From assembly GCA_013398055.1 (NCBI GenBank), contig VZRS01004527.1, forward strand, positions 186,001-250,000: 64,000 bases of DNA. Direction: 5' to 3'. The DNA comes from Ifrita kowaldi. Taxonomy: Eukaryota; Chordata; Aves; Passeriformes; Cinclosomatidae. Shown piece by piece: positions 1-15,100 of this stretch (within the stretch, counting starts at the first letter, position 1; each line of letters opens with the position of its first letter). The translations under genes and the position numbers were made by a program. The notes beneath the pieces are model-generated. The model did not search any database and had not been told where the DNA came from. It saw nothing but the letters and a program-made list of their open reading frames with translations.

Positions 1-180
1 CTCCAGATGCACTAATAATAAACTATGAAATCAACAAATCAGAAAATAGGATCACATCTAATGTACAAGTGCTATCAGGGCAGTACACTGATGTCTTACA
101 CAATGGAAAACAAGACCAGATTCATTTTAGTAATATTAGAAGATCTGCAAGACCTCAGCACCTTGTCTTCTGTACATTAC

Positions 181-3100
181 CTGTCCATCACGGCCCCCTG
201 GAACCAACTCTTCTGCTGCTAAATCAGCAATTGCATCTAGCACAGGCTGGACGTCACCAAGAGCTGTTCTTAAAACATCAGCAACCAAGACAAAGGTAGC
301 TTTGTCTATCACTACTTCTTGGGTATGTTCTTGCAAATATTCTAGCAAAGGTGAGGAAACGGCTTCCAGGAGTTCATGGCGACGGAGTTCAGTATTCTTC
401 TTACTGATGAAAGAGACAGTACATTACTCAGATTTGCACCCTGTGCACATCAAGTAACAAGAAATTTCAGAACGTCTGTGCTATCTGAGACATACAAATT
501 ACTGCTAGATTAAAATACAGGCATTCTTGTTCCCTCTGTTTCGTGTACAATTAAACGCATGTTGGACACAGAATTTAAGAACACATGGAGTGAGAAAGTG
601 TTTAAAGCTGACTGCCTCAAAATCTCATAGAGTTTTCTCTTGTTAGTGACATTTACCATTTCCTTTCATTTTGCTATCTCAGCTATGGAGATATATTTTT
701 ACATAGCTTATTAGTCATCTAGAATTGCTGCTTCTTCAAAAGCTGATAAGTGTCAATGTCAATACCAGAGCCTGAAATCAAATCCACAATTTCCATTTTT
801 ATTGCTAGATTTTGAGACGTACATGTATGCTGCCCAAAGCATCAGTAATGCATGTTTCAAATTTTCTTCTACACTAAATTTGATACACGAGCTTACACAG
901 TATGTATCACAACATTTGCCCTTTACAAAAGGGGCAAACTTCTGATCTCCAGTACACTGCTAGTTACCAATCCAAGAAAAAAATAAGGACAGATTAACAT
1001 ATCTAATAATGCTTATGTATTGTTTATATACATTTATTGCATTACTTATATTTATTATGAAGAAAAGTTGAAATTAAATCATGACAGAAAGTTGCATTAA
1101 TTCTTCTGGACTCTAAGAAAAACAATTTAACTTTCATATCTGAGTTACCTATAGGCATTTCCATCTCCCTGCTGCAGAAGTGTGATGATTTCTGGAACAA
1201 AATGTGCAGGATCTCTAGGACTTAGCAAGTACAACAAGACCTTCTTTCCATATTTGTTGTTTATTATATCAGGCAAAGAAGCCTTTATTTCCTGTGAGAG
1301 TAAACAGACCGCAACAGAACATTAATGAAATAACAGCTCTTCGTCACTGTCAGTATCAGAACCATGAAAAAGTACCAGGAGAAACTCTAAATGACAGAGA
1401 CATGCTATCTCATGTTGGTATTGTCTCCATTTTTTTGGAGTCCTCATAAAAGAGACAGATTTTGAGCTAAAATCTGCCTGAATCCTTACACATGCCAAGT
1501 GCTCAATGTACAGTTCCAACCACATACAAAAGTTCAAAGCTCCACACACATACTTTGGTCCAGGATTAAGATTCCATGGACCTGAGAGATGCTGAGAGAA
1601 AAGGCCTTCCTCGAGAGGACTTAAAGAACTTAAAACCTTCCTTTACCTACAAATTCTCAGCCATACTGCCAACCCACATAAACGATGAATTTTGCAATAC
1701 TACAAATAAAAAAACCCCAAACCCCAAACCAACAAAAGCACCCCGCAAAACAACAAAAATACAAAAAGCCCTTTGCTTTTTCTCCCTCTCCAGTCTTATT
1801 AGGTTTTTTACTTTCCTAAAGCTAATTTTTTTTATGGACAGAATGATAATCTCCATAAGGTATTTTAGAAGCCTAACTGCTCTTTGAGATAATTTCAAAG
1901 GTTGGTTTCCTCTAGAGAATGTGCTTCAGTGCTTAAGATGCCCCCACCTCTCATCTGGTACTAGTGTTCATTCACTATCTGAAGAGCTGGTTTTGAACCT
2001 AAGATTTTCTTTTTCCTTTTCCTGCCATCCTTTCCCCATTCTCAACCTCACATAAACCCTGATGGGCCAACTGCGTATGTATGAAGGCCACTTCTTGTTA
2101 TCCTTTTTCTGTCCAGATTGATGTGGCAGGATGACTTAACAGTAAACATCCCATTATCTTTGATGATGGATTAATTCTTGACCTCAGATGATCCTGTAAT
2201 TAAGTGATATCTTGGAAGCTCAGCTAAAGACATAGTATCTGAGCTAATGAACTCTCCAGAAAGCAGAGTGCTTGTTACACAGTAGAGGCACAGCTCAAAT
2301 ATCTCATACTAAGACAGCCCAGATACATCAGAACTTATTTCCTTAGACCTTTCCCGGAAGTTGTTACATTCCAGACCAGGTTGCAGTCACAGCTGAAATA
2401 CTTGAGAACAAAAGCCACCTTCACACTAAGATGCTTTCATCTCTCCAGAACCATTAGAGAGGCACAGTCTATGGGCCAAATCTTCATGCTACGGTACAAA
2501 ATCCCAACTGTTCCCCATACAAAGCTGCTCAAGGGAAGAATTGCTCCTATTTTTCAAAACAAGAAAGAAACTCATCAGAACCACTTTATCCTCCTATTCT
2601 TTCTCCACATGCAGAACACTTGTCTCACTTCACCTCCCTGCCACTTCCACTAAACCAGTCAGCCCTTACAGCTATAGCATGAGTACCACTGCAAGCAGAT
2701 TACATGCACATCAATGTTTTTTCTGCTTACAGGATGCAAATACTTTTGCCTGTAAAACCAATAAGGTAACATCACCATTCTGAAGTTTTCCACCAATTTA
2801 ATCTCTTGAAATACCAGTAAAGCTCAAATTTCTATGATAAAAGACATTGACTTTAAAGAGATTCCAGTCACCCATTATCCAGAAGAACATGTACTAAAAG
2901 AAAAAAAATTCAGCAAGCACTGAACCTAGCTTAAAAACTAATTCAAATAAGCAATGAAAACAACATATGAAAGTGCTACGGTCTGCTATGAAAAGAAAAA
3001 ACTAATCATGATACATAAATATAGGGAACAGAAAAGATGAGAAGTATTCAAATAGTCTAAAAAACCAGATGGATTCCTACTTTCATCCTCCTATACACTG

Positions 3101-6100
3101 ACAAACACACTGACACTATTTAATAAACTATTTTAGGAAAAATTCAATTACTTACTGATATAATTAACTGCTTCACAAGTTTAGTGTCATCAATGCAATC
3201 AAATGCTGCCAGCAAGACCAGATGAGAAAATTCACCCTGCAAAGATGAGACATCAGAAACTGCATGCCATCAAGTTTCATGAATATACTAATTTATTTAG
3301 AATCAGTATTTCTGAGAGTTTATCTCAAATGTAACACAACATGAACCACAAGCAAATTCTGACTACTGCCATAGAATGAGAGAAGTCCAACATTTAGGTT
3401 TTCTCTAAAACCAAGACTTGTTAAGAGAAATATGTTGTTAAAACAAAAACAAAGGTAGATCTTTCATATTCAAGCTATTAACCTAATCATACTGTATTAT
3501 CAACATTTGAAATCACAGTATTTTCCCTACAGGAACATTACATACAGACTTTACTTCCATCGTAGATTTGCTTAAAACTGAACTAAGTCACATACAATAT
3601 TTTTGGAGATCATATCTCTGCAATGAGCCATACGGTCTCTACTGTCTTGCTGGAGATGAAGTCTCCAGCACACTCAAAAGGGCACAACCAAACTCACTTG
3701 TATGTCAGTGAGGCTCTATGTCAAAGTGAAGCCACATCTTCTGCACTCCAGCCTTGTGCCAGCTGTTATTTACCCACTGTCTCATACTTCCACGTAATAT
3801 ATAATTTATAAAATGGAACAACTCATTTATTCCAGTACTCAAAAATTATGGAAACATTACCTAGACCAGTGGCCCTCAAAGTGGGTTGCACAAGATAATC
3901 CATTGAGGTGCAGAAAGCATATATTTTTGGCACCATTAATAAACAAATAAAAATAACCTCTGGTTATTTTTATCTCATCCTTTCAAATTTTCTATTCCTG
4001 TGTACGTTTTATAACATATACTATACCAGTAGTAAAGTGTCAGCGATTGAATCACAAACCCAGACCAGCAGGGAATCTGAATTGTTTATTCAAAGGAGTC
4101 AGCTGGTTTTATATACTTTTCGAAGGCACAGTATTTCCTTATGTGGTAATCTTCACTACGTGACCTATCCTGTGTTGCCACATCAGCAACACACTTCCTA
4201 AATGTCCTTTTATGGGGTGGTCACTCGCTGCTCACCCGCTCCTCTCCTGGAGCGGTCTGCCGTGAGACACCTCCTCCCCCCAGGGTCCGGAGGAGACAAG
4301 CCTCTCTGTGCCAGCAAGTGCTCCTTTGTGCCGCCATGTGCCTCTGCAGGCAGGTTTTACAGCTCACAACCCAATTCTCTCTTATAATTCCCCATAGTAA
4401 AGGTATGTAATTTATACATAACTATATATACTGGGGATGCCTGCCCAGGATGTGATCAAAAACGCTTGAAGGCCACTGACTGAGGCCACAATAACTATTA
4501 GAAAATAAAAAAAACCACAGCAACCACGAAAGGAAGTTTAAAAAGCTGTTCTTTACAGCTGCAGTTTTGCCCAAATCCATGAAATCTGATTGCAACCGTT
4601 ACTCTGCTGGTGCTGCAGTCTCCAAATATATATGTTATTCATTAAAAAAAAAAACAGTCTTCGTCCACTGTAGGCCACTCCAGCATTAATTTATTTTGAA
4701 GCTTCCTGACGTGAAAAAAATATTGAGCATCTTCTAAGAAATATACATGTCCAAAGAGCCTTTCCAGTGACATCTCCAACACATCTTGATTTTTCTTCCT
4801 CTTCTTTATACATGCTGTTTTACTCCCAACCAAGGACAAATAACCAATAAGCCACATGAAGATGCAACATAAAGTTGGGATCAACAACAGAAAAAGCAGA
4901 AAGAAAACCAACGAATAATAACGAACTCAGCCACTTTAATGAAGCATAGTACTACATGTAGTGCCCACAACAAAGCTTCTTGGCCTTTCTCTAAATATTC
5001 CATACAGCTCAATTATTTTATATTATCTAATACATCACCACTATTTTAAGACTAGTTTTATTAAGATCTCAAAGTTGTTCCCAGTACCAAAGAATATTCA
5101 AACTAGCCTCTATCAAATCACTTCTTTGACTATGAAATAAATGGTTAATGAACACTCACCGTTGCTATTTTTTCAATATACGTCTTCATAGTTTTCACAA
5201 TGACTTTTCTGTCCTGTCCAAAAGGAAAGAGGAAACTCAAATAAGCCTAGAATACCAGTGATTCTGAGTAACTAAACTGCTATTTACACCTTTCAAAAAC
5301 ATAACCTTCAATTTGCTTTCTAAAGCAAAGGCTATCTACCGAAGACTCACACTTTTTCTATTAGCCTACACCTAGAACCAGTGTGAAAAGTTAAACCCGA
5401 ACTGTGGCTTGATTCCAGGGAGATCCTGTGATATATTTGCAAGTCCAGACCACAAATGGCAGATGTCAAAAAAACTTGGACAGAAACCCAACAAACCCAA
5501 AACCACCACATACGTTCACTCATGTTTTGTTCATTACTTAAAGAAGAATGCATTTCATCTCTTCATTCGGAAAGAAACATATTCAACAGGACCTGAAACT
5601 CTAGCTTGTGTTAAATCCCTATTACTAAGAATATTTTGTCAGAAAGTTCTCTCCCTGTAATTCTGGCTCTTGGAATCACTGCTCAGTGCTCTTTAGATCC
5701 ATTACTATGCCTAGATCCTAGGAACTTAATTTTTTTCTGCATTCTTTAACAAGTAGACTATTTTAATAAGTCATCTTTTTTATTTTTTAATACAGAAAAA
5801 CATAGGAGGCATTACAATATTTCCAAGAGTTGATGACATACATTACGCTTGAAGTATTTCTGGATACTGTATCGGCAGGTGAAACTGAACTTCTTTACTG
5901 TCCTCTCCCTACTGCCAATTTCACTTGTCTTAAGAAATCTATGGGACAAATGAAATGCCAATAACCTTACAATGGAAAAGTCACTCTATGTGTCACTGAC
6001 AAAACCTCTGCTAAAAATAAAAGGAGATACTTCCACTATAAAAGTTCTAATGAAAGCATTTGATTCACAAAAAACCACTACTTACGTTTGCCAGTAGATA

Positions 6101-9100
6101 AAAAGGGACCGGTTTTAAACCTTGCTCTGAAATTGTTAATTGCATGAAAACGTACACAAGCAGAAGGACCCATGTGGGCAGTCAGAGAGGACTAATTAGA
6201 GGGAAACCAAACAGTACCTTGGGAGTGCCATGCCATAAACAGTGCATTGCTACTCGGGCTCCGTCGTGAGTGTGTGCCAGGTAGATGACAGCCTCTCTGA
6301 TAGCTTCTATCATTTCCTGGGGAAGAAAAGGTGATACAGCAAAAAGATTAAAGAAAAGGCTTGCGGATCTCAAGGCACGTGGGCAAGGGCCTGAAATGAT
6401 TTTTTTTTGTCTGCCCATTTTATATTGCATCACTGGCTCTACAGAACAACTCTCCTTTCCTTGACCTATGCAAAACTGCCTCAAGAGGAGTCCAACAGAC
6501 TGTAAATGACACAAGCTTTCTCTCTTTAAAACTACACTGTTCATCATAATCATGCCATGAAATCACAACTATATTGAAGCTTGTCAGCTGTCCTATTACA
6601 AAAAATTCAAGAAAGGGTGCTCAGAACTGAGACAAAAATTAGAGACAAAGAAGAAAGCTTTGCAGGTGATGCATATTCACACATACAGAGTACTAGCCAG
6701 AAAGAATAACTAGAAAGTCATTTAAGCACCAGGTTATGTTATAAATCAGGTATTACAAGACTTAGCCAAAAGTTGTGTCTTCATATCAAAGGAAAGAGAT
6801 TTTCTGAAGCTGTCTGACAAATAATACCATCAGCCAACGCAAAAAAACCAAACCAAATAAACAACCCCCTCTTGCGTTACTAGATACTACTTCTGTTACT
6901 ATCCAATAGATTTGCTTGAAGTACAGCTCCACCTATCCCTCTTTCTATCCCTAGTTCTTCTTGCTCTCTAGCCAAAGGCTCCAAGCCTTTTACCAATTAT
7001 TTACAAACTGCTCAGTCACAACACAACTGGTGTCACTAGGTGTAAGCACAGGCAGGAACAGAGCTGCCAAAGGGGTTTCCAAACCCCAAAGAGCATGTCC
7101 ATATACTACCACATTTGCACAGAAAGCCAAGCAAGGAGATATGCCCTTATTCCCCTGATTCACACAAGTCCGCAAATCCAAAAGCATTCCCAGACACAGC
7201 ATTACATGAAACCATGCACAGGAATGTTCTGGACTCTGAAGAGCTCGACTCAGAATAGTCCACTTCCCTACCCTTAGCTCTGGGTTTATTAACTAATAAA
7301 GAAGCATTCAGGAGACTAGTCTAGCAGAAAGAGGTAAGAGACAACAAGTTTAGAAGGCTCTGAGCTGCAGAACCAGGGTGAGGCTGATGGACACACCTTG
7401 AAGACAGGGGAAGTCAAACAGGATATCACCTTAAACCATGTCACATCACACAGATGTATTTATGCCTAAATCAAGACGTAATCTTAAACCTGCAATTTAA
7501 TACATACATAGCAGACAAAGTTTTGGTTGCTGACAGAAGGGTGAATCTCACTGTATTTTGGCCAAGAGATTTTTGGACCATCACTGCAAGTCGTTAAGAA
7601 ACTACACACTGGAAAGCTAAACTACTGCAAGCAATAGTCCTCACTTTAATTATTCCCCAGATAATAAGAAGGAAGAGAGGAAACATTAAGTCATCTCTTT
7701 TTTTAAAAAAATTAGAGTATCACAAACACCATTGAGAAAGTTCACTACGACTATAAATCTCCATACAACACTACTCTCCAGTCACCAATCTAGAATCACC
7801 AGATGTATAGCACTCTAATCAATGAAAGATGTGTATTTTTGTCTAGTTAACTTACAACATTTTCATAAGAAGATAAAAACATTCCACTGAAAGGCAAAAG
7901 AAGACAAAAAGCAAAATAAAGATACTTACAGATCTTTGTTTCGGAAGAGCGTAAGTGAAGAAGTCCAAAAACACTTTATGTACCAGTGAGTGCTTTATCA
8001 CCGCCTCTCTGTTTTTGGATAGATGAAAATAAGCAACAAGTTCCCCACAAACAATCATTTTAACATATGCTAGCAATACCTCATCTGTATTTTAAAAAGT
8101 TAGGCAGTGTGGTGAGAGAAAACAAGCGGCCATTTTGGATTAGATGTTTAACATTTACAACATGTGAAAGATTCTATCAAAACTTACAAATTATAGAACC
8201 TATTTTCTTGTAAAGACCACTGGAGAAGCATATCTAATAATGCATTATGGAAGTACATCACAGTGCAGCATTTCTACCAATTGTCTGTCTGGGACAGAGG
8301 ACACTTTAATTCACAGAACCGGAGTTCAAAATTAAGATAAGATATTCATCATGACACCCGGGACAAAACCATAGACTATTCAGCATAGCAACATTACAGC
8401 TTAAAAGAGTATCAGCATCACTGTCATCTAAACTTGTAAGAATACCAGTGCCACTGTTTGTGTGTCAGAAGCAAATTGGTTTGTGCTAGATTGTCACACC
8501 TCCAACCAACTTTTGTACTTACTTTTGTGCCATTGGTGTAAGAATCTGCTTCATTTCATCCAAGATGGCCTCTCTCTTTTCAGGTTGAGCTTCTAGCACT
8601 TTATCCAGTGTTGGGACAGCCGGTGACTGAAATGAATGCACAATCAGAGGTTTAATTGTACCAGCAAGTATCAGAGTTCATAGAAAATTATAATGTTTAG
8701 ACCTTTTTGCATCAAATAACATGAGTATCAAAAACAAAATTAATTTTCTGCAAAACTAACAATTTTTACAATTTTAAAAATAAAAAGCTACGTTTTTTGA
8801 GTATGTCAGAAGCTGTAAACTTAAGTTTCTACAAATTAAATATTCCTCATTAAAAAAAAAATCTCTTTCATGGACTGAGCTGCTTTTTGCCAGTTACATA
8901 AGCTCTTCATGCCACTATGAGACACAAGGCAAAATACACAAAATTGGCATTGTGTTAAGGTGCTCCTGAGCTAAGCAGAAATCCTGCTTTATGCATACAT
9001 CAGAGGGCAACACAACAAGTCAGTGAACTGAGAAGTTAACAAAGACCCAGGAAATACCAGTTCAGGAACAGCAGAGAGGAGGAATAAATACCATATACGT

Positions 9101-12100
9101 ACTTCCTGGTATCTTAATGAAAGAATTACACTGGTAAGTCTTTTAAAATAATCTGTTGTTAGAAGGAAACCTGACCAGATTGACAAATAGAAGAAGTATT
9201 TCTTAAATGATCCCCGCTACTTTTCAAAGACTACAGTGCAACTCTTTATACACCTGCGTCGTATTGTCTGTTTTGCACTACGATCTATGGCTACTTAAAG
9301 CACTTACACCAAAAATACCAGAATGATGGAAACTAACACTGCACTTGGTTTCATGGGCTGTTTGACTCTCAATACAAATTACAGCCCATAATCACAACAA
9401 ACATGCCTCTCTACTACTCAGTGTTGCAAAATGCCTAACTAAAACTTATAATAACCTGTTAACAAAATACAGGCTCAAAAATGAGCTGTTAATTTCTTAA
9501 GACAATTCAATAGAAATCTTGGTTATAAGTATGCTGTGTTGTACAACCGGTGAAAAAGTCACTGGAGTGGAGTTAGTAATTGTGTAAAACAGTTTTGTAC
9601 TTTGTAGCAAAATTCCTAACTCCAATGGATACCAACTTTCCAAGTCAGCAAAAATTAAAAACAGAATTCCAAAGAATGGAGGTTGTACTTTTTAAGAAGG
9701 TTTCAACTCCCTGGTGAGGATCTACATCTAAATGGTTACCATGGAGCTTGGACTCAAGTCCTACAGTCTCCACAGGAAAAGAAAACAAAGAGAAAAATTA
9801 AGCCAAAATGGAACACTGTATGTGGATACAGGCCCATTCTGCCCACACTCAGTGCTCAGGAGACACAAGGTAGTTCTGACACAAGAGTCATCCACAGTAT
9901 TAATGAACAATTACACCTAAGTCTTACCTCAGAAAGGATAATTTCAGCTTAGACACTACGAGAACTGAAACTACATAATAACAAACTGCCTTGGATGTGC
10001 AGAGCAAGCTGATACATGAGTACAGTATATTTTACAAAGTTCAAACTAAAAAAAAAAAAACCACGACAATTTCATCTAAACTAGAAATGTGCAAGTAATC
10101 ATTACATTTACACATGCTAAACTAGACTACCTTTGGACAGCCGACAGAAAGAAATGTAATCAAAACAAATAGTAGGTAACATAGGTAAGGCATTACTAAC
10201 GCAATACCTTAGGGGCTAAACTATCTTAAACTACAAAATATTGAAATACCACCTTGTAAACCCGGAAGGTGTTCCCATATAGTTCTTCTGTCAGCATATT
10301 CCTCTGCTCCAGAATGGCTTTGTCATTATATGCAAATTCCACTACAGCAGATGCTTCAGCATGACGGAGCATTTTTTTCACATGGCCTTTAAAACTTTTT
10401 ATTATTTCTGCAACTTGTGCTTTTGTTCTGTTTTACAGGGAAATACAAATAGCAAGAGTTAAAACCGCTAGAGATAAGCTTACCTATTTATAGTTTTGTT
10501 TAAGTTTTATCATAGGAACCATGAAATTTATGAATCTGGATCAGCCTTATGGCGCTTAAGAAAACACGTAAAGAAAGCCAGGAATCCAGAGAAATTATAA
10601 GGCATTTTGAGGGAAAGAAAACAGCGGATAAACTCTAGAGAATAAAGAATGCCATCCTGAAACACTTAGGAAAGAAAATGTTTAAAAGCCAGTCTCATAT
10701 ATATAGCAAAGATCAACTCTGAGCATACATGTGGCCTTTTTTTAATCATGTTTTCCTTGACATGTACAGCATTAGGTTTACTTCTTGCAAAAGGAAAAAT
10801 ACTGTTAGCATTCCCCTGCCTTAACTCTATAATACTATAAAGATGTTTCCAGAGACATACTTTTTATTCATGATTGCTCCACTATAGATTAAGAAGCAGC
10901 ATTCACACTGGAAATGAAACAACACAACACTGATGAGCCAACTCACTTAATACTCACCCATACATAAGAAACTTCTTCACAATATTTCTGGAATATTTTG
11001 ACTTGCTCAACTCTACTAGGCTATCTAGAAGAAGGGAGAAGCATTCAGCTGGTTTATTTTTCTCTACATTAACTCCACAGAACAACATGTCATTATTTAA
11101 ATAAGTTTGAAAAGTTTGCTACAAATGATGCATCAGTTGAGAAAAAAAAGTAAAAATATCCAAGAGAAAACAATACTTTTTTGTTTAAATGCATCCCAAC
11201 CACAATACAGAAGCATAAAAGTAAAATGAAAGTACCTTTCAATTCTTCAAATGTCTCTTGCCTTTGCTTCTCATTACCATACTGAATATAGCACTGGATC
11301 ACTCGAGTTGAATCATGTGCAAACGCCAGCTAAAGGAGAGAGGTATTTTGTTACTCTAGGCCATTCAAAAAGCAGTAAGCACCATAATTATTTCAATGTA
11401 TGTGCTCTCTGGTACAGCTTCATGCCACGTGTAATGCCAATTATAAATTAGAAAAGCAGCTGCCTGTTTATAACAAACCAAGACTTATGGGTTTTTACCC
11501 CTTTACAAGTATGCTATCAAAGAAAATACAGACAACCCTTGCAGCTGCTGACAATTAAGGACATGCACTAAGATTTTTCATACTGAAGCAAAACCAATAA
11601 ATGGTATCTCAATTTTTTTCCTCTTCTTTGTTGTTTCAGAGTAAGTGTGATGATACAGTTCCACTTCAGCATGAAATACCAAAAATTCAACATGTTCTTC
11701 ACTGCAAATTTATACACTTCAAGAATAAAGCAGAATGACTGCTTAGTATAGTTAAGCATCAGGACACTAACTTCCACAGAAAATTGCAAAGCAACAGTTG
11801 TACCTAATCAAACCTCTTGAGTTCCTGAACCCCAGCTAACATCAAATTTCACTGGACTAAAGCTGCGTGGCACCCTTTTACAATAGCCAGCTGACAGACA
11901 AAGCATCCCAGGACTACTGTCCTAAAATCAGGTACCAAATGTACTCTTTCAGCCCTATTTTTCTTCTATTTACTCACAGTTTCACCATTCTTTAAGGAGG
12001 ATTTTGCATGCACTATGCCATTAGTTTTTCTTACATTTTTAATTTTCCCATGAAGAAGCTTCTGTAGTTCATTCATGAGCTTTTCTCGTTTCTCCTTATC

Positions 12101-15100
12101 ACATTTCTTCCTACAAGCAAAAAAACCCCAGTAAAACAATTTTAATTGAGGAAGCAGCTTATTTGTAATATGATTCCCTTAGATCTATAAATTAAGAAGC
12201 AAGACAGCACAAAATAAAAGCAGGCTGGCTTCTGCCAACCCAAATTTACACTGTCATTAATTAACCCTGTACAGAGATGTAACTAAGCTATTTCAGTTCC
12301 TGGAAATCAAACCAGAATTCCACACTTTAACTTTATTCTTTTTTTGAGTAACAATAGTTTTTGAAACATAAACTCGAAGTTGCAGTCAAGAGTTGCTTAC
12401 AGATCCAAAGTTCTGTAAGCATGCAAAGCACAAACACTTAGAACAAGCAAAATTAACTTCTCTTGCTGTCATGGGGCACCAGTTCTAGAATTACATCCTC
12501 AGAGAGAGACAATGAACCTTCACAAAAAACTCATGCAGTAATCCCATTGCAGGATCAGGGTGAATCAGTACACACTCTGTATTTCAGGGTTCAAAAAAAA
12601 AAAAAAAAGGCAACTTCTTAAGCATTTACAAATTTTCAAATTTTAGCCTAAAATACAAGTTCAATCCAGACATTCCTGGGACTGTGTGCCACCATACCCT
12701 GTTTGAATTGCCTACAAAATTGCATGCAATGCTACTGTTCACCCAAAGAGATTCAGTTTGGCAATACAGTTTTATATAATTATGATATGAGAAAGAGAGT
12801 ATTCTGGCAATTTATGACTAAAAGTCAACAGAGTGGAAGAAAAAAAATCATTACCTTCTCACACTTTCCCATATTTGTTTTGATTTTACAATTATGTCAT
12901 AACTACTTTTATCATTAATTTGTCTGGTTTGCTTTAACTCTTTCTTCTGCTTTTTGAAGTCGTTCCACTTTGGCTTCTTAGAATCTGACCCTTGGGACAA
13001 AAATAAATACATATTCTACAGTCAATAAAAGAGCAGCAAAAGAGCTCTTTATCAGTGTAAACTGTGGCAGTTCTGTGACTTGAATTGCTAACGATTCAGG
13101 ATGTTTGCCTGCAGTTACTCAGCTAGCTAATATGAAAAAATAAATACTGAATAAGTACACTAAGCTAGCAATCACCACTTCTAGACTACTGGAAGAACAA
13201 AGCAAACAGTTAATTTTCCTTAAAGCTGTCAGATAATGCATCACAAATCTCTTAATAGCTTGAAAACTGACTGAAGATATACTTAGCAGCCTATGTCTGC
13301 CCCAATAATTCTCCCTTTTTAGCTCACCCTTAATTCATGCATAACTTTTCCCCCTCTCAAAAGGAGAACCCTAACTCAAAGATAGATATCTGAAAACTCA
13401 AAAAAAGAAAAAAATTAAAACCTTTTCACATGCCTAATCTTTTTACTCAGTAAAATTCCTTAAGCACAGGATTTTACTATACAACCATGGTACACTGCCA
13501 CACAATGAACTTGGGCAAAATAACATTATAAAAGGGTCACAAATTATACATTAAAGACACAGCCTTGAAGTTTTAGAGCTTAAAGCACCACTCATTGGTA
13601 TTTAGCGGCATGTACTTAACTGTTTTACCCATTCAAAAACCCATGCTTTCCTTTCTACAAAGCATATTATTGATTTTTATATCACTCTCCTAAAGCAACA
13701 GTGACAAGAAAAACGCTTTGAGAGCAGTGCAATACACAGAAGCTTTCATTTACTCTTATGAATAACATTTAAAGGTTTGTTGTGGGTTTCCTTTTTTTTA
13801 AAGCAGCCTAACAAGAATATTCTACTGTTATTAGATTTTCAGACATCTAGTGCATATTCCATGTGAAGCCATTTTGCAAGCATGCAAGAAGAGCAACAAT
13901 AAAATACTCAACATAATCTACTGTCCTTCAAACAAACGACATACTTCTGCTGAACTTCAGAATCCCTGAACTTGATAACCCCTCACTTAAGATTCCACTT
14001 CTTGTTTTACAATACTGATTAACTGTCCCAGTAGAGCTTTGCTTTACAGGAGAGGAATGGACAAGATGAAGATCTCATGCAGAAAAACTTAAATTTGAAA
14101 AAGAAATCCATTTAAACATGATAAACCAGACAACTATTTAGGCTTTCTGTATAAACAACAGAAGGAAAAAAAGCCGTAAAACATAAGAGCAGCATTAACA
14201 CCCATGATGCTTTTTTTTTTTCTTAAAGGATGTGACCAGATAGTCTGGACCACAGAAACGAAATAATGTAAAGTATAATCAACTTTGTTTCATGGATTTC
14301 TATTCCAAAGTTTATAGCAAGTACTTTTAGTCCAAAACACACTATAAAAAGCTCTGTGTTTTCAAATTATGTGTTAAAATCGCCAGTTTCTCGCTAACCA
14401 CTTAACACTGCCATTAAAATAAACAGAGCTTTACGATGGTATGACAATTTTTAAATTTGCTACTTTTGACTTCCAAGAAAATTTCAAACTGTTGATTTTC
14501 ATAACTTCAGCCTTCACCTTAGTCAAGTGAAGTAATTTTTCTCACAGCAAAAATAAAGCAGGAAGTAAACCTGGAGTTATTCACCCAATTTGGAACGGCA
14601 GAGGGAAAGAAAAAGACGTAGATAACAATGCGTTTCCCAAAACCTGGTATCCATTGAGATCCAGGCTTAAAAATCTGCTCACCTCCTTCTTCACCATCCT
14701 GGAGTTTTCTCTTCTTTGCAAACTTTTCTGGTTGCTGTTTATTCTTGAATTGTTTGACAGTAGCTTTTCCAGGTCTTAACTGTCCTTTAACAAATCTCTT
14801 GGAAATGGATTTAGGCCTTCCCTCCTCATCTCGTTTGCTAAAGACCATCTTTGGTGGACCTGAATCTATTAACCAACACAGAAGAAATTAAAATGCTATC
14901 ATACAGCTATTGTTGCTTCAAAATTAAAAAAACCCAAAAATTACTGTAACAAGAATTCAACTACTTTGTAATGACAATTCTATAGTTAACAAAAATTCTT
15001 ACAGGTTCACAAAGCTGGTGTTTTAACGGCAGCCCCTGGGTGTGTAAGTTTTCTCTAAGGAAGTTTTGCCCACGCATTGTTTTCTGGGCAGCAGTATTAA

